This document shows, piece after piece, positions 50,426-61,923 of a DNA stretch of 64,000 nucleotides. The position numbers and the translations under genes are program-made. Each line of letters opens with the position of its first letter. Position 1 is the stretch's first letter. Under the pieces are notes generated by a model that was given only the letters and a program-made list of their open reading frames with translations, was not told the origin of the DNA and made no database searches. This DNA is from Ashinkailepas kermadecensis (Eukaryota; Arthropoda; Thecostraca; Neolepadidae). Location of the stretch: contig JAOTOM010004351.1 of the NCBI GenBank assembly GCA_034440615.1, forward strand, positions 1 to 64,000, written 5' to 3'.

Positions 50426-51635
50426 CGGCCTATCGAAAATAGCCGGCATAAAAGTGCCGGTGCGTCTGTGTTGTCCCGTTTGATTAAAGCTAGCTTTTAT
50501 GACAGGCATTGATACATGGACACCGGGAGATGTCTGATAAATTGTCGGCTTTTATTGATGGCGTCGGCATGAGGCCTAGACATCCTTGTGGCAACCTTTT
50601 CACTCAGCACCGATCGGGGCTGGCCAACAAAGGAGCTCATTTCGTGTAATGACGCGAAAGAATGGTGACAAACTCTGCTGTGGCCGGTCGGACGCCGCCG
50701 CTGTTCGGGTCGCCAGCCGACGTGTTATGAGCGTCTAATGAGTGGCGCTGAAGCTGCTCCGTCTTGACCGCGGTCTCCGACCTCACAAAGCCGGGTCTGC
50801 TGACAACCAGTGAAGTTATTTATGGAGCTCCTGACGTGGTGCCACACGATTGGTGTAGGTGTGGAGGACATGGTTTCAGAAAACGTATTTGGGGAGTAAG
50901 AGGGAACTCAGGGAACTGAACTGCATTTCAGTTTGATTCCATAACTAACTGTTCAGCGAAAGAGCACTTTTGTTTTTCCCAACTCCTCAACTGCTAAACA
51001 TATGCCAGTTTTTTTTTGAAGATCGAGGTGACCACCATGTAACTACTACTACGAGTCAGACATTGGTGCTCCAAGAAGTGAGGGGTGTCGGATTCAGGCT
51101 CCATTGGCACTACTTTGCGCTCCCGTGCTCGTTACAGGACGGGTGGACTGTGTTCTAATGCGCTCCCGACGCACTGTGTATGGCTGTGGACGTAGGCCGG
51201 ATTTTACCGCATCGAGATACGACAATCCACCTATTTCTCGTTCTAGTCCACTTGTAACATACCTTAACATGGCAGGTTTAGATAGATGGTCGTCCTTGCC
51301 ACTGCTTGCGACGCTTAAATACCTTGCTGGCAGATAGGCCTGTTCTGCATCGACGGCTCCCTATGCAGATACAAGAAGGCTGAGTTATCACACTAAGTGG
51401 CCATCATCCTCCTGCCCCAAAGTCGTGGTGGTGCCGTGGTTATCGACTGCACCAGCCACCGAAGTCGAACGGTGTTTAATATTGTTGTAGAGTGGTGTTT
51501 ACAACCAATCGTGCGCCGGCAACCGTTTTGAGTCTGACACCTGGAGTCGCCACCTGTGGGGTCTGTGTGGGTCAGGCCGGTGACTGCCGCGGGGCCGACA
51601 ACACCGGCCGTGTCCATCACCAGGGTCGCGCTGAT
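50426..51635. other. Intron, no gene seen
   Basis: Unique sequence; no conserved exon or repeat of note. Confidence 0.5.
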
Positions 51636-52836
51636 GGACTGACCCACCCGTCTACACGGCGGTGGCCGCTGGTGAACTGACCCACCCGTCTACACGGCGG
51701 TGGCCGCTGGTGAACTGACCCACCCGTCTACACGGGCGGTGGCCGCTGGTGGGTCGGCTGGTGAACTGACCCACCCGTCTACACGGCGGTGGCCGCTGGT
51801 GAACTGACCCACCCGTCTACACGGGCGGTGGCCGCTGGTGGGTCGGCTGGTGGACTGACCCACCCGTCTACACGGGCGGTGGCCGCTGGTGGGTCGGCTG
51901 GTGGACTGACCCACCCGTCTACACGGGCGGTGGCCGCTGGTGGGTCGGCTGGTGTACTGACCCACCCGTCTACACGGGCGGTGGCCGCTGGTGAACTGAC
52001 CCACCCGTCTACACGGCGGTGGCCGCTGGTGAACTGACCCACCCGTCTACACGGCGGTGGCCGCTGGTGAACTGACCCACCCGTCTACACGGCGGTGGCC
52101 GCTGGTGAACTGACCCACCCGTCTACACGGGCGGTGGCCGCTGATGGGTCGGCTGGTGGACTGACCCACCCGTCTACACGGGCGGTGGCCGCTGGTGGGT
52201 CGACTGATGGACTGACCCACCCGTCTACACGGGCGGTGGCCGCTGATGGGTCGGCTGGTGGACTGACCCACCCGTCTACACGGGCGGTGGCCGCTGGTGG
52301 ACTGATCCACCCGTCTACACGGGCGGTGACCGCTGGTGGGTCGGCTGGTGGACTGACTCACCCGTCTACACGGGCGGTGGCCGCTGGTGGGTCGACTGAT
52401 GGACTGACCCACCCGTCTACACGGACGGGGGCCGCTGGTGGACTGATCCACCCGTCTACACGGGCGGTGACCGCTGGTGGGTCGGCTGGTGGACTGATCC
52501 ACCCGTCTACACGGGCGGTGGCCGCTGGTGAGTCGGCTGGTGGACTGACCCACCCGTCTACACGGGCGGTGGCCGCTGGTGGGTCGACTTATTGACTGAC
52601 CCACCAGTTCACACGGGCGGTGGCCGCTGGTGGGTCGGTTGGTGGACTGACACACCCGTCTACACGGGCGGTGGCCGCTGGTGGACTGATCCACCCGTCT
52701 ACACGGGCGGTGACCGCTGGTGGGTCGGCTGGTGGACTGACCCACCCGTCTACACGGGCGGTGGCCGCTGGTGAGTCGGCTGGTGGACTGACCCACCCGT
52801 CTACACGGGCGGTGGCCGCTGGTGGGTCGGCTGAGC
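51636..52836. repeat. Compound 37/51-bp minisatellite, about 25 copies
   Basis: Core ctgacccacccgtctacacg plus ggcggtggccgctggtg, with or without an extra ggtcggctggtgga block. Long and short units are intermixed, pointing to repeated unequal exchange. Confidence 0.95.
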
Positions 52837-54337
52837 AGCGGCGGACAGGGCCGGCCGCCGTCGAAGGCCACCGTCGAATGAGGTGTCTGCGGTAGCCAGC
52901 CGGACCGACGGACCGACGAGCAGGGGACCGGTTTGGTCAGGTCGGACCAGAGGATTCCATCAGTCAACATGATCACGGTCCGATCAAAGAACGGCCGGTA
53001 CACCCGTAGGGTCCGCTACACCCGCTCCATGGCCCGTACAGACGCGGAGCGAATGAGTCGGACGCGGGTCGGCGAGGCGGCTTCGGGGCGAGATTTTGAT
53101 GAATCGAGACGAGGGAAATCGCTTTGATATGCCCAGGATCGGCGCGGAGATTTCCAATCTCGTGTTGTAGATTCTCGTCCCGAGTGTCTGAATGATAGGA
53201 ACTTGTCGGCGTCGTACAACGGACCACACTTACCGGCACTTTGTCCACTGGAGACGAGATCTGCTCATCTGCTCCGGGACCGTGGTGAAACGTGTTTGAA
53301 AGTCCTACCCGAACCGAAGGAAACCGGTGTGCGATGACTTCAAGACTCGATCGCACAACATGGCCGCCGATTTTCACCCAATGCGATCCTCTCCGCGCGG
53401 CCAGTTAACCGTCCGGCCACTGTTGGAATTGTCAAAACCCGACGCTTCATGAAGCGCCCGCTGCTACTCGTCATTCTAGCATGCCCAATCTCATCGCAAC
53501 TGTGTCTGGTCAAGACTAAATCATACACCACTGATCCATTAGACTGGCCAATACATGGTGTGTCACGTTGACTGCTTGCGTAGAGCGCCGATGAAAAGAC
53601 GAGATGATGCTGTCGCCGTGGTTGTAACGTAGGGGCCACACTGGCGCTTTTGTCCACGGCAGCGGGCTAAAAGGTTTCTAGTTTGCTTTGGTTCGTTTTA
53701 GTCCGAATTATTGTTCCCGGGGCTTTTCGAAGCCGGCGTCATTGCTGAGCGCAAGCTTGTTGCACTGATGCTGAACTCACCTCCTGGGCGGGAAATTTCA
53801 GTTGTATGGCACAATTTTGACCGAGAGTTTAACATACCCACATAGTGGAGCACTGCCACCTGGTGCTGGCGGCCCCGACCTCGCCTGGCCAGCTGCCAAC
53901 TGGCCATCCCGGTCGGAGTCGTCAATAGCGAGCGCCTGAAGTGACTCGACCGGTTGTGCCGAGACGGGGAGGATCTCTGCAGACCAGTGGTGTATCCACC
54001 GAGCTGACCAGACGGCGCTCGTCAGGCGGCGATCGTGACGCCCGACTGACGTAATCTCGCCACCTGCCTCTTATGCCGCCCCTCCAATCAGACGGCCTGC
54101 CGAACGGGCTGAGACGGCCTGCGCGTCCGCCAGCGGCGCATCCTGCGTCGTATGGCGGTCTGTGGGAGGGGGGGGGAGAAAGTGGCGGCACGCCATCGGT
54201 GACTATGGGACCCGAGTCTCCGGGCCTCGACGCCATCTTTAGGGCCACAGCCACTGTTCGAATAGCACCCTAAAGTTCACCAAACCACCGGCAGACTCGC
54301 ATCATTACCACTCCGAGACTGACTCACCTCTGCACAA
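52837..54337. other. Intron, no gene seen
   Basis: Unique sequence; open frames on - without recognised families. Confidence 0.5.
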
Positions 54338-55812
54338 CCAAGTGGCCCTCAGCGGTGGGTGGTGGCGGCCGTCAGTGCCGCCCCTGTCCGTCGGCTGCAG
54401 CAGCCGGTCTCTGGCCCTCTGCGGCCCTCAGCGGTGGGTGGTGGCGGCCGTCAGTGCCGCCCCTGTCCGTCGGCTGCAGTAGCCGGTCCCTGACCCTCTG
54501 AGCCCTCAGCGGTGGGTGGTGGCGGCGTTGTGCGCCTGTCCGTCGGCTGCAGCAGCCGGTCTCTGGCCCTGCGGCCCTCAGCGGTGGGTGGCGGCGGCCG
54601 TGTGCCGACCCTGTCCGTCGGCTGCAGTAGCCGGTCCCTGACCCTCTGAGCCCTCAGCGGTGGGTGGTGGCGGCCGTCGTGCCGCCTGTCCGTCGGCTGC
54701 GCAGCCGGTTCTGGCCCTCTGCGGCCCTCAGCGGTGGGTGGCGGCGGCCGTGTGCCGACCCTGTCCGTCGGCTGCGTAGCCGGTCCCTGACCCTCTGAGC
54801 CCCTCAGCGGTGGGTGGCGGCGGCCGTCGTGCCGCCCCTGTCCGTCGGCTGCAGTAGCCGGTCCCTGACCCTCTGAGCCCTCAGCGGTGGGTGGTGGCGG
54901 CGTCGTGCCGCCCCTGTCCGTCGGCTGCAGTAGCCGGTCCTGACCCTCTGCGGCCCTCAGCGGTGGGTGGTGGCGGCGTCAGTGCCGCCCTGTCCGTCGG
55001 CTGCAGAGCCGATCTCTGGCCCTCTGCGGCCCTCAGCGGTGGGTGGTGGCGGCCGTCAGTGCCGCCCCTGTCCGTCGGCTGCAGTAGCCGGTCCCTGACC
55101 CTCTGAGCCCTCAGCGGTGGGTGGTGGCGGCGTCAGTGCCGCCCCTGTCCGTCGGCTGCAGCAGCCGGTCTCTGGCCCTCTGCGGCCCTCAGCGGTGGGT
55201 GGTGGCGGCCGTCAGTGCCGCCCCTGTCCGTCGGCTGCAGTAGCCGGTCCCTGACCCTCTGGCCCTCAGCGGTGGGTGGTGGCGGGTCAGTCGCCCTGTC
55301 CGTCGGCTGCGCAGCCGGTCTCTGGCCCTCTGCGGCTGCGGTGGGTGGTGGCGGCGTCGTGCCCTGTTGTCTGCCTCGTGGGTGGGGCGGCCGTCAGTGC
55401 CGCCCCTGTCCGTCGGCTGCAGCAGCCGGTCTCTGGCCCTCTGCGGCCCTCAGCGGTGGGTGGTGGCGGCCGTCAGTGCCGCCCCTGTCCGTCGGCTGCA
55501 GCAGCCGGTCTCTGGCCCTCTGCGGCCCTCAGCGGTGGGTGGCGGCGGCCGTCGGCTGCAGTAGCCGGTCCCTGACCCTCTGCGGCCCTCAGCGGTGGGT
55601 GGCGGCGGCCGTCGGCTGCAGTAGCCGGTCCCTGACCCTCTGAGCCCCTCAGCGGTGGGTGGCGGCGGCCGTCGGCTGCAGTAGCCGGTCCCTGACCCTC
55701 TGAGCCCCTCAGCGGTGGGTGGCGGCGGCCGTCGGCTGCAGTAGCCGGTCCTCTGACCCTCTGAGCCCCTCAGCGGTGGGTGGCGGCGGCCGTCGGCTGC
55801 AGTAGCCGGACT
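54338..55812. repeat. ~79-bp minisatellite, about 18 copies
   Basis: ggccctcagcggtgggtggt plus ggcggccgtcagtgccgccc plus ctgtccgtcggctgcagcag. Copies between about 54520 and 55380 carry many small deletions, often of A or CA. The right-hand copies lack the central block, giving a ~62-bp unit. Confidence 0.94.
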
Positions 55813-56455
55813 GGGCGCGACTCGTGTCTGCCGCTGCGGCCGTGTCGGCCCCGGGAGATTGCTGTGTGCAGGCGCGTGTTGTGTCTGCCGGCTGCCGCGC
55901 CGTGGGTCGTGTTCGCCAGCGGTTTACAGCCGTCTCTCTGTACGGCACTGCATGCGGCGGCAGCCGGTCGGAGGCTTTGCTAGTTAAATGAGTGCATTTG
56001 CATGGACACAGTGGCGGCGGTGGTGCGGCCGGCAGCAGCCGTGCAGACAGACACTATCGGAATGTCGGGGTGGTGCGCCCGGCGGCAGCCGTACAGACAC
56101 TATCAGAATGTCTGGGTGGTACGCCCGGCAGCAGCCGTGCAAACACTATCAGACACTATCAGAATGTCGGTGCCGATTGCCCGCCGCTCCGGCCCGTCTC
56201 TGCTCTGCAGCGCTCGACATTCCCAGACATCGCAGCCTTCTGCGTATGACGCTGTCCGAAAATGGCCTTCTCCAGACTGTTTGTAAATGGAACGCACCGT
56301 GTCGTCTACGTTCTTTGTGTTAGATGCTGGTTTTATTCCGTCCTAAGGCCTGACGAGCCAACCAGCTAGCCAACCAGCCAACCAGCAGCTAGCTAGCTAT
56401 CACACCAACTAATAATTCGACGAATTTGTAGTGAATCTGGTGTAACTGAGAGCGC
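55813..56455. other. Intron, no gene seen
   Basis: Includes an imperfect ~45-bp repeat around gcagccgtgcagacactatc (56030-56170) and an aaccagc/agctagct patch at 56358-56400. Confidence 0.5.
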
Positions 56456-56619
56456 AGGGGGCGAGTGGTCTAGGGGTAAGATGCTCGTCTCACAATCGAA
56501 AGGTTGTGGGTTCGAGTCTCACCTGTCGCTACTCTTCGCCCGCGACCAATCGGCGTGAGAGATTGGCGACGCTACATGACTCAACGGTCGACGTGTCGTA
56601 AAACCAATAACCAACCAAC
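56456..56619 (+). mobile_element. tRNA-derived SINE, short form, with target duplication
   Basis: Box A (TGGTCTAGGGG) and box B (GGTTCGAGTCT) in the same arrangement as the 10942 copy, with only a few base differences over about 160 bp, ending in ccaaccaac. A perfect 13-bp duplication, TAACTGAGAGCGC, flanks it (56443-56455 and 56620-56632). It lies in sense orientation in a TFAP2 intron. Confidence 0.92.
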
Positions 56620-56629
56620 TAACTGAGAG

Positions 56630-56812
56630 CGCTAAGACGCCCCCGCTCCCTCCAAGGACGTCAAGACACCCCCGCTCCCCCCGAGGACGCCAAGATATCC
56701 CCGCTCCCTCCGAGGACGCCAAGATATCCCCACTCCCTCCAAGGACGCCAAGATATCCCCATTCCCAAGAGCGCCAAGATATCCCCGCTCCATCCGAGGA
56801 CGCCGTATGGAT
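56630..56812. repeat. 29-bp minisatellite, about 6 copies
   Basis: gacgccaagatatccccgct plus ccctccgag, starting directly after the SINE target duplication. Confidence 0.9.
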
Positions 56813-57035
56813 CGCATCGCCAATGGTCTCCAAATCAACTTTGGAGACCAATAGCTGTTAGGCGATTGATCTGACCAGATCGGACCTGAGTTGATACGAG
56901 AAGAGCAGACTTCAACTGACCTGTGAAGAGCAGACTCAAAATGACCTGAACAGAGGTTACTCGGGTTGACTTGAGTGTGTATGTGACCTGTCGGCCCTTG
57001 CTCCCGATCTGACTAGCCGGCCGTTCCATCGGCAG

Positions 57036-57207
57036 AGAGATCACAAAGGAGCTGATGGACCTACTGAACCAGGACCGGTCACCACTGTGCAACACGCGGC
57101 CGCAGATCATCCTGGACCCGCAGATCCAGCGCCACCTCACGCACTTCTCGCTCATCACGCACGGCTTCGGCAGTCCGGCCATCGTCGCCGCGCTCACGGC
57201 CATACAG
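57036..57207 (+). CDS. TFAP2: TFAP2 dimerisation-domain exon
   Basis: A 172-bp exon after ccatcggcag with donor gtgtgt, phase 2 in and phase 0 out. It reads [54 protein letters not shown] and AIQ. This is the second half of the helix-span-helix; [12 protein letters not shown] is a near-invariant AP-2 block. The wording is closer to arthropod AP-2 as I recall it than to vertebrate paralogues. The donor is CATACAG|GTGTGT, and that junction sequence is repeated about 30 times in the following intron, so the true site has many near-identical competitors. Confidence 0.97.
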
Positions 57208-57832
57208 GTGTGTGCTGTCGCCATACAGGAGTGTACTGTCGCCATATAGGTGTGTACTGTCGCCGTACAGGTATGTACTGTCGCCATATGGGTGTGCACT
57301 GTGGCCATACAGGTGTGTGCTGTCGCCATACAGGTGTGTACTGTCGCCATACAGATGTGTACTGTCGCCATATAGGTGTGCATTGTGGCCATACAGGTGC
57401 GTGCTGTCACCATATAGGTGTGTACTGTCGCCATACAGGTGTGTACTGTCGCCATATAGGTGTGCATTGTGGCCATACAGGTGTGTGCTGTCGCCATACA
57501 GGTGTGTGCTGTCGCCATACATGTGTGTACTGTCACCATACATGTGTGTGCTGTCGCCATACAGGTGTGTACTGTCGCCATATAGGTGTGTACTGTCGCC
57601 ATGCAGGTGTGTACTGTCGCCATATAGGTGTGCATTGTGGCCATACAGGTGCGTGATATCGCCATATAGGTGTGTACTGTCGCCATGCAGTGTGCATTGT
57701 GGCCATACAGGTGCGTGCTATCGCCATATAGGTGTGTACTGTCGCCATGCAGTGTGTACTGTCGCCATATAGATGTGTACTGTCGCCATACAGGTGTGTA
57801 TTGTGGCCATACAGGTGCGTCATACAAGTAAG
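57201..57832. repeat. 21-bp minisatellite made of copies of the 5' splice site
   Basis: catacaggtgtgtgctgtcgc, period 21 (57201, 57222, 57243 and onward), about 30 copies with tacag/tatag, gtgtac/gtgtgc and cattgtg variants. The first unit overlaps the last 7 coding bases and the donor of the TFAP2 exon, so the array is an expansion of that exon-intron junction. Confidence 0.95.
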
Positions 57833-57987
57833 ACTGACGCCGTACAGGTAGGCAATGACACAGTGTGTCGACATCTGTGCTGAACCTGGAAAGCAGCGTC
57901 GATGGTGCACTCGCTAGATGTATCCGTAGTGTATGTCGTCGCCACGGCTGTCGGTCAGTGTGGTGACCAGTCCTACTCGGTCCGCAG

Positions 57988-58098
57988 AACTATCTGAACG
58001 AGTCGCTCAAGTACCTGGAGAAACCATTCCCGTCGAGTGCGCACATCCACCTGGGCTCGCCCGGGCTCGACAAACACAAGGAGCTGGACAAGAAGTGA
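57988..58098 (+). CDS. TFAP2: TFAP2 last coding exon
   Basis: Acceptor tactcggtccgcag, phase 0. It reads NYLNESLKYLEKPFPSS, AHIHLGSPGLDKHKELDKK and then TGA (58096-58098). The NYLNES-KYL start is the last helix of the AP-2 dimerisation domain; the tail is short and charged. The upstream exon ends ALTAIQ, and the AIQ-NYLNE junction matches family sequences. No AATAAA was seen close downstream; an ATTAAA at 59126 is the nearest candidate. Confidence 0.95.
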   Translation, partial: NYLNESLKYLEKPFPSSAHIHLGSPGLDKHKELDKK

Positions 58099-60302
58099 TC
58101 GCCCCGGCAATCACACCCGAGGACAAACAGTCAGGCGGCCGGCCGACAGGCCGCCCACGATTTTGTGCGCGCCACGTGTCACTCGAACACCAGGAGCGTG
58201 GCCCGTCGCCTCGCCCCCTCGTCCTGCTCGCGTGCCATCGACGGTGTCGCTCGCCGTCCCATGTACCGTGTACAGTCTGTATACTATGATATTATGGCGG
58301 TGGTGCTGGCGTGCGGCGCCCGGCTGACGCCGGCTATTTTTGGTAGATTGTTGTTTGGAGTACAGCGACGGTTCACAGTATTATTGTTACAGTTAAACCC
58401 CGTGTGAGTGCTCACTAATTCTGCTCAATGTCAATGGGCGGCGCGGCGGAGTGGTTCCGGCCGGCGCCGTCTGCGGCGCTGCGGTCGCCAGGCGTTGCGA
58501 GTGTTAGCTAGGGATCGGACCCGCCGTGGGAGTGAGCTGGGGGCTGTGGAGGCAGCAGCTGTCGCGAGCCGCGGCGCCGTCCGGTTATCCCGCGCCGAGA
58601 GCGTGTCGGCCGCTCCATTCAACCATACATTTTAGCTGTGTCGATCACGTCGACCCTGTCGCCCCACCCCTGTCGCCAATACTCATCAGTTCGGGCCCCT
58701 GCTGTGTCCTGACCAAAGCGCCAGCGCCGTTTCAGTCTTCGATAGTGTCCACAACGAACGTGCGGGCATCAGAGTTGTGCCAGTGTTGCAGCGGCCGGCG
58801 GTGGTGGCGGCCGCACGCCAGGCCGCAACTGGCGGTCACCGCGCCGCGAACGCCATATGAGGGAGCGTAAGCGATGTACAGTTAGCATTGTAAAGTGTGC
58901 GTGGGCGTGTGGTGCGCGTGAGTGGAGTGTGTGCGCGTGTGACATGCTGTTACGATAGCTGCGGTGGTGTGCTGGAGCTGCAGCTGACCGCTGTCCCCGT
59001 GCAGCGCGCAAGTGCCTGCCACGGGATCCGGGCTCGCCATCGACCGCTACGCGCCCTGATATTTATCGTAAGGACATATGATGGTTGTATTGCATTATGA
59101 AAACATCAACGGTCGTTTATTACAATTAAACCATTCCATTGACGGTACGCACGCGTTTGCCGGTTCTGTGGCGAATGACTGCTGAAGCGGATAAATCCGG
59201 AGGGAAAAGGCGGACTGAGAGCGAGACTGACGGATACCACAGGTTGAGCGACAATTGAGCGACGGGTAGTCACTAATCGGGAGGGCACACTCCTGTATTC
59301 CACTCGACAGTGAATGTTGGCAAAAGGTTGGTTCGGAAATTTCGGAGTGAATTAGAGCAGGTTCGGTGCCTCAACTCTGATAGGTCGACAACCAGCTTCT
59401 GTGCTGCGATTTTTCAGACTGCTTGTGCGCCGTTATCCCTACTACGACGGGTGAAACTGTGGTGACTTGGGTTCCTCAACAAGCTGAACCTTTAGTGCGG
59501 AGGACGCCATCGGTCGAGGTACTGGCCATGGTGCCCATGGAGCATGGGGGGGGGTTGGCATCAGGGTCCTCTGACGATTCTCTCAACTGCCGGTAGCCGA
59601 TCCGCCTCACCCCCACTCCCCATGCCCACACCCCGTGTCCGTTTTCAATTCCACATCTGAACCCGCACCAAAATCTGTGCCTTTCACCTTCAATGTTACC
59701 ACCACAACATCCTCGTGCTTCTCCCGCCCGCGCCCTATAGCGGGATCTAATGGTTGGTTATTTGGGTTTAGAGGCAGCATCACTGCGTTGGTCATACAGC
59801 CAAGCCGGGAAATCGTAATGGTAAACTGCCGCGAACACTGGGCATACTGACCGAACCCCGGCACTGACTTATTTTTCCTGACGTGGAAGGCCAACCAAGA
59901 GTCAGACAAGTGTTCCAAGAGTTCCTAAAAGTTCCAAGCATAGACCTTGCGGCGTGGATCTTCCAATAACTGAATCGTATCAATGCGATCGTGTGAATAG
60001 CCGTAGGCCACTTCAAAAGTTATGAGCAACAGAATACAACGCAATGACATGCCACTTTGCCTGTGTCGCGCAGCTGAAGCATGCTTTGTATTGTTTCAAT
60101 GCATTGCAATCTAGATAATGGTTACCATATCCAGTAGTATCAAACTGCTGGTGCATTACTCATGGGATCACAGCGTTACGAACGATCTACGGGACAAGTT
60201 CTCATCCGATGAACCGAAACCCGCCGTCTCACGAGATCCCAGGAGGCTCACGAGACCGCCGTTCAGTCTCACCGAGACACCCGGCAGACGGCCGTCAAAT
60301 GA
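58099..60302. other. 3'UTRs and intergenic space between convergent genes
   Basis: No further exon is recognised. Both genes end toward this region. The segment 59117-59131 contains TTTATT (AATAAA on -) immediately followed by ATTAAA on +. Confidence 0.55.
59117..59131. terminator. Candidate overlapping poly(A) signals for TFAP2 (+) and ANAPC5 (-)
   Basis: TTTATT at 59117-59122 reads AATAAA on the - strand, and ATTAAA lies at 59126-59131 on +. They would give 3'UTRs of about 1.0 kb (TFAP2) and 1.2 kb (ANAPC5). Motif evidence only. Confidence 0.35.
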
Positions 60303-61923
60303 TCACGAGATCCGCTGCAAGTGGACGCCCTCCCCGGTCTGGTGTTGCGTCACCAGCTGGCGGTACTGCCACGAGGCGGCGTTCCTGTCGGCCCTCATGC
60401 CCAGCTCGTGATAAACGACGGCGCGCAGGTGTAGCACCGTCTTCAGCAGCAGCCACGCCTGCAGGTGGTTCAGCAGCCGAGCCGACTCGTCCAGCAGCCG
60501 TAGCGCGCAGCGACGCTGTGGAGGCTGCTGCGCGAGTAGGCAGCGCGCGCGCAGCAGCTGCAACCGCGCGCGCTCGTGTTGGGTGCCGTGCGTGAGCAGC
60601 GGCAGGCAGAGCTGTTCGGCCAGCTGGTGGGCGCGCTGGACAATGCCCAGCTGCAGCAGGACGGAGGCGAGCCGCAGCAGCACCGAGCGGCGCGCGCCGT
60701 CCAGTCGGCGCTGCTGGCACACGGCCAGCGCGGCCAGCAGCGGCTCGCCGGCGCCAGTCAGGTCGTCGCCGGCCAGCAGCAGCTCGCCGCGCAGCAGCAG
60801 CAGCTGGACTCGCCGCTCCGGCTCCGGCCGCGCGCTCAGCAGGTCGGCCAGCAGCCGCTCGCACTCGGACAGCTCGCCGCGCAGCAGGTGTACCTGGGCG
60901 CGCCGCAGCCGGCCGGCGGCCGGGTCCAGCACGGTCAGCGCGGCGGCAGTCTCCTCTGCCGCCCGACAGCGGCCGGCCAGCAGCGCGCGGTCCGCCTCCA
61001 GCTCCAGCAGCTGGCGGCGCACCAGCAGGGCGGGCGCGCTGCCCGCCGGGAACTGGTCGGCCGCCCACACCAGCACCTGATCGGCCATGACGTAGTGGCC
61101 GCCGCCAGCCAGCTGGCGCGCCACCTGGCCGGCCGCCAGCGCCGCCGGCTCGCCGCAGACGGGCGCGCCGTGCTGGCCGGCGCCGGACGTGTCGAGACAC
61201 AGCAGCAGCTGGCCGCACAGCGCAGCCAGCGCCGGCCGGCCGTACAGTTGGCACAGCGCGGCGCGCACCGCGTAGCCGGACGCCATGAGCGCCGGCAGCG
61301 AGTGCTGGCAGTTGAGGTGGTCGGAGCGCGACAGCTGCTGAAAGGCGTCGGCCGGCGGCGCGCCGCGCTGCGCCATCAGTTGGGTGTAGTTCTGCACGCC
61401 GAGCGACGCCAGCTCGGGCAGGTTCAGCTGCTCGCTCTTGGCAATGGCGTGTCGCATCAGGCACTCGCGCGTCTCCTCGTCGTCGGCCAGCTTGTAGAGC
61501 CAGGTGAGCGCCTGCTGCAGGCACACGTTGTCGTTGGCATCCTGCGCCATGGTCACCGACTCCCTGATGGCGGCCAGCGCCGCAGCGCGGTGGCCGAACC
61601 ACGCGTGCAGCGTGGCCAGGCTGAGAGCCGCATAGCGCAGGCCGCGCGAGTCGTCGTCGTGGCCGGCGGCGGCGCCCATTCGATCGAAACTGTGGTACAG
61701 ACTGTGCACGGCGCCGCTCAGCTCGTTCACACGCAGACAGTTGAGGAAGCTGAGGAAGTGCGCCTCGGCCAGGTCGGGACTGTCGCGCAGCAGGCGGGAC
61801 GCCACCTCCTGCAGCGCGGCCGGCCGCAGCGCCAGGTTCTCGTTGATCTGCAGCAGCTCCATCTGCCGCGAGACGATCAGCTCCGCCTGGCGCCGCGACG
61901 GACGCTGTCCCTCCCACTCAGCG
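60303..61923 (-). CDS. ANAPC5: Anaphase-promoting complex subunit 5, C-terminal exon
   Basis: APC5 is a TPR-rich scaffold subunit of the APC/C ubiquitin ligase, in the platform with APC1 and APC4. This frame aligns along its whole length with the C-terminal two thirds of ANAPC5 as I know it: RQAELIVSRQMELLQINEN, then DLAEAHFLSFLNCLRVNEL, AVHSLYHSFDRM, LRYAALSLATLHAWFGHR, NDNVCLQQALTWLYKL, LPELASLGVQ, HSLPALMASGY, and an ending ERNxx-type RNAASWQYRQL before TGA at 60303-60305. The repeated leucine/alanine-rich helices fit TPRs. About 540 codons lie in one exon without introns, GC-rich with strong G/C third positions. The upstream boundary is uncertain. The best acceptor is gcctcgtgtccgacag (exon from 61923, phase 2); sites at 61916 or 61904 are also possible. 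The Met at 61979 lies in the minisatellite and is not a real start. The N-terminal exons lie right of the window. Confidence 0.93.

Noticed and set aside
59420..59460. Fragment gccgttatccctac resembling a conserved mitochondrial 16S rRNA motif.
   Set aside because: The match is about a dozen bases with no flanking similarity; likely chance.
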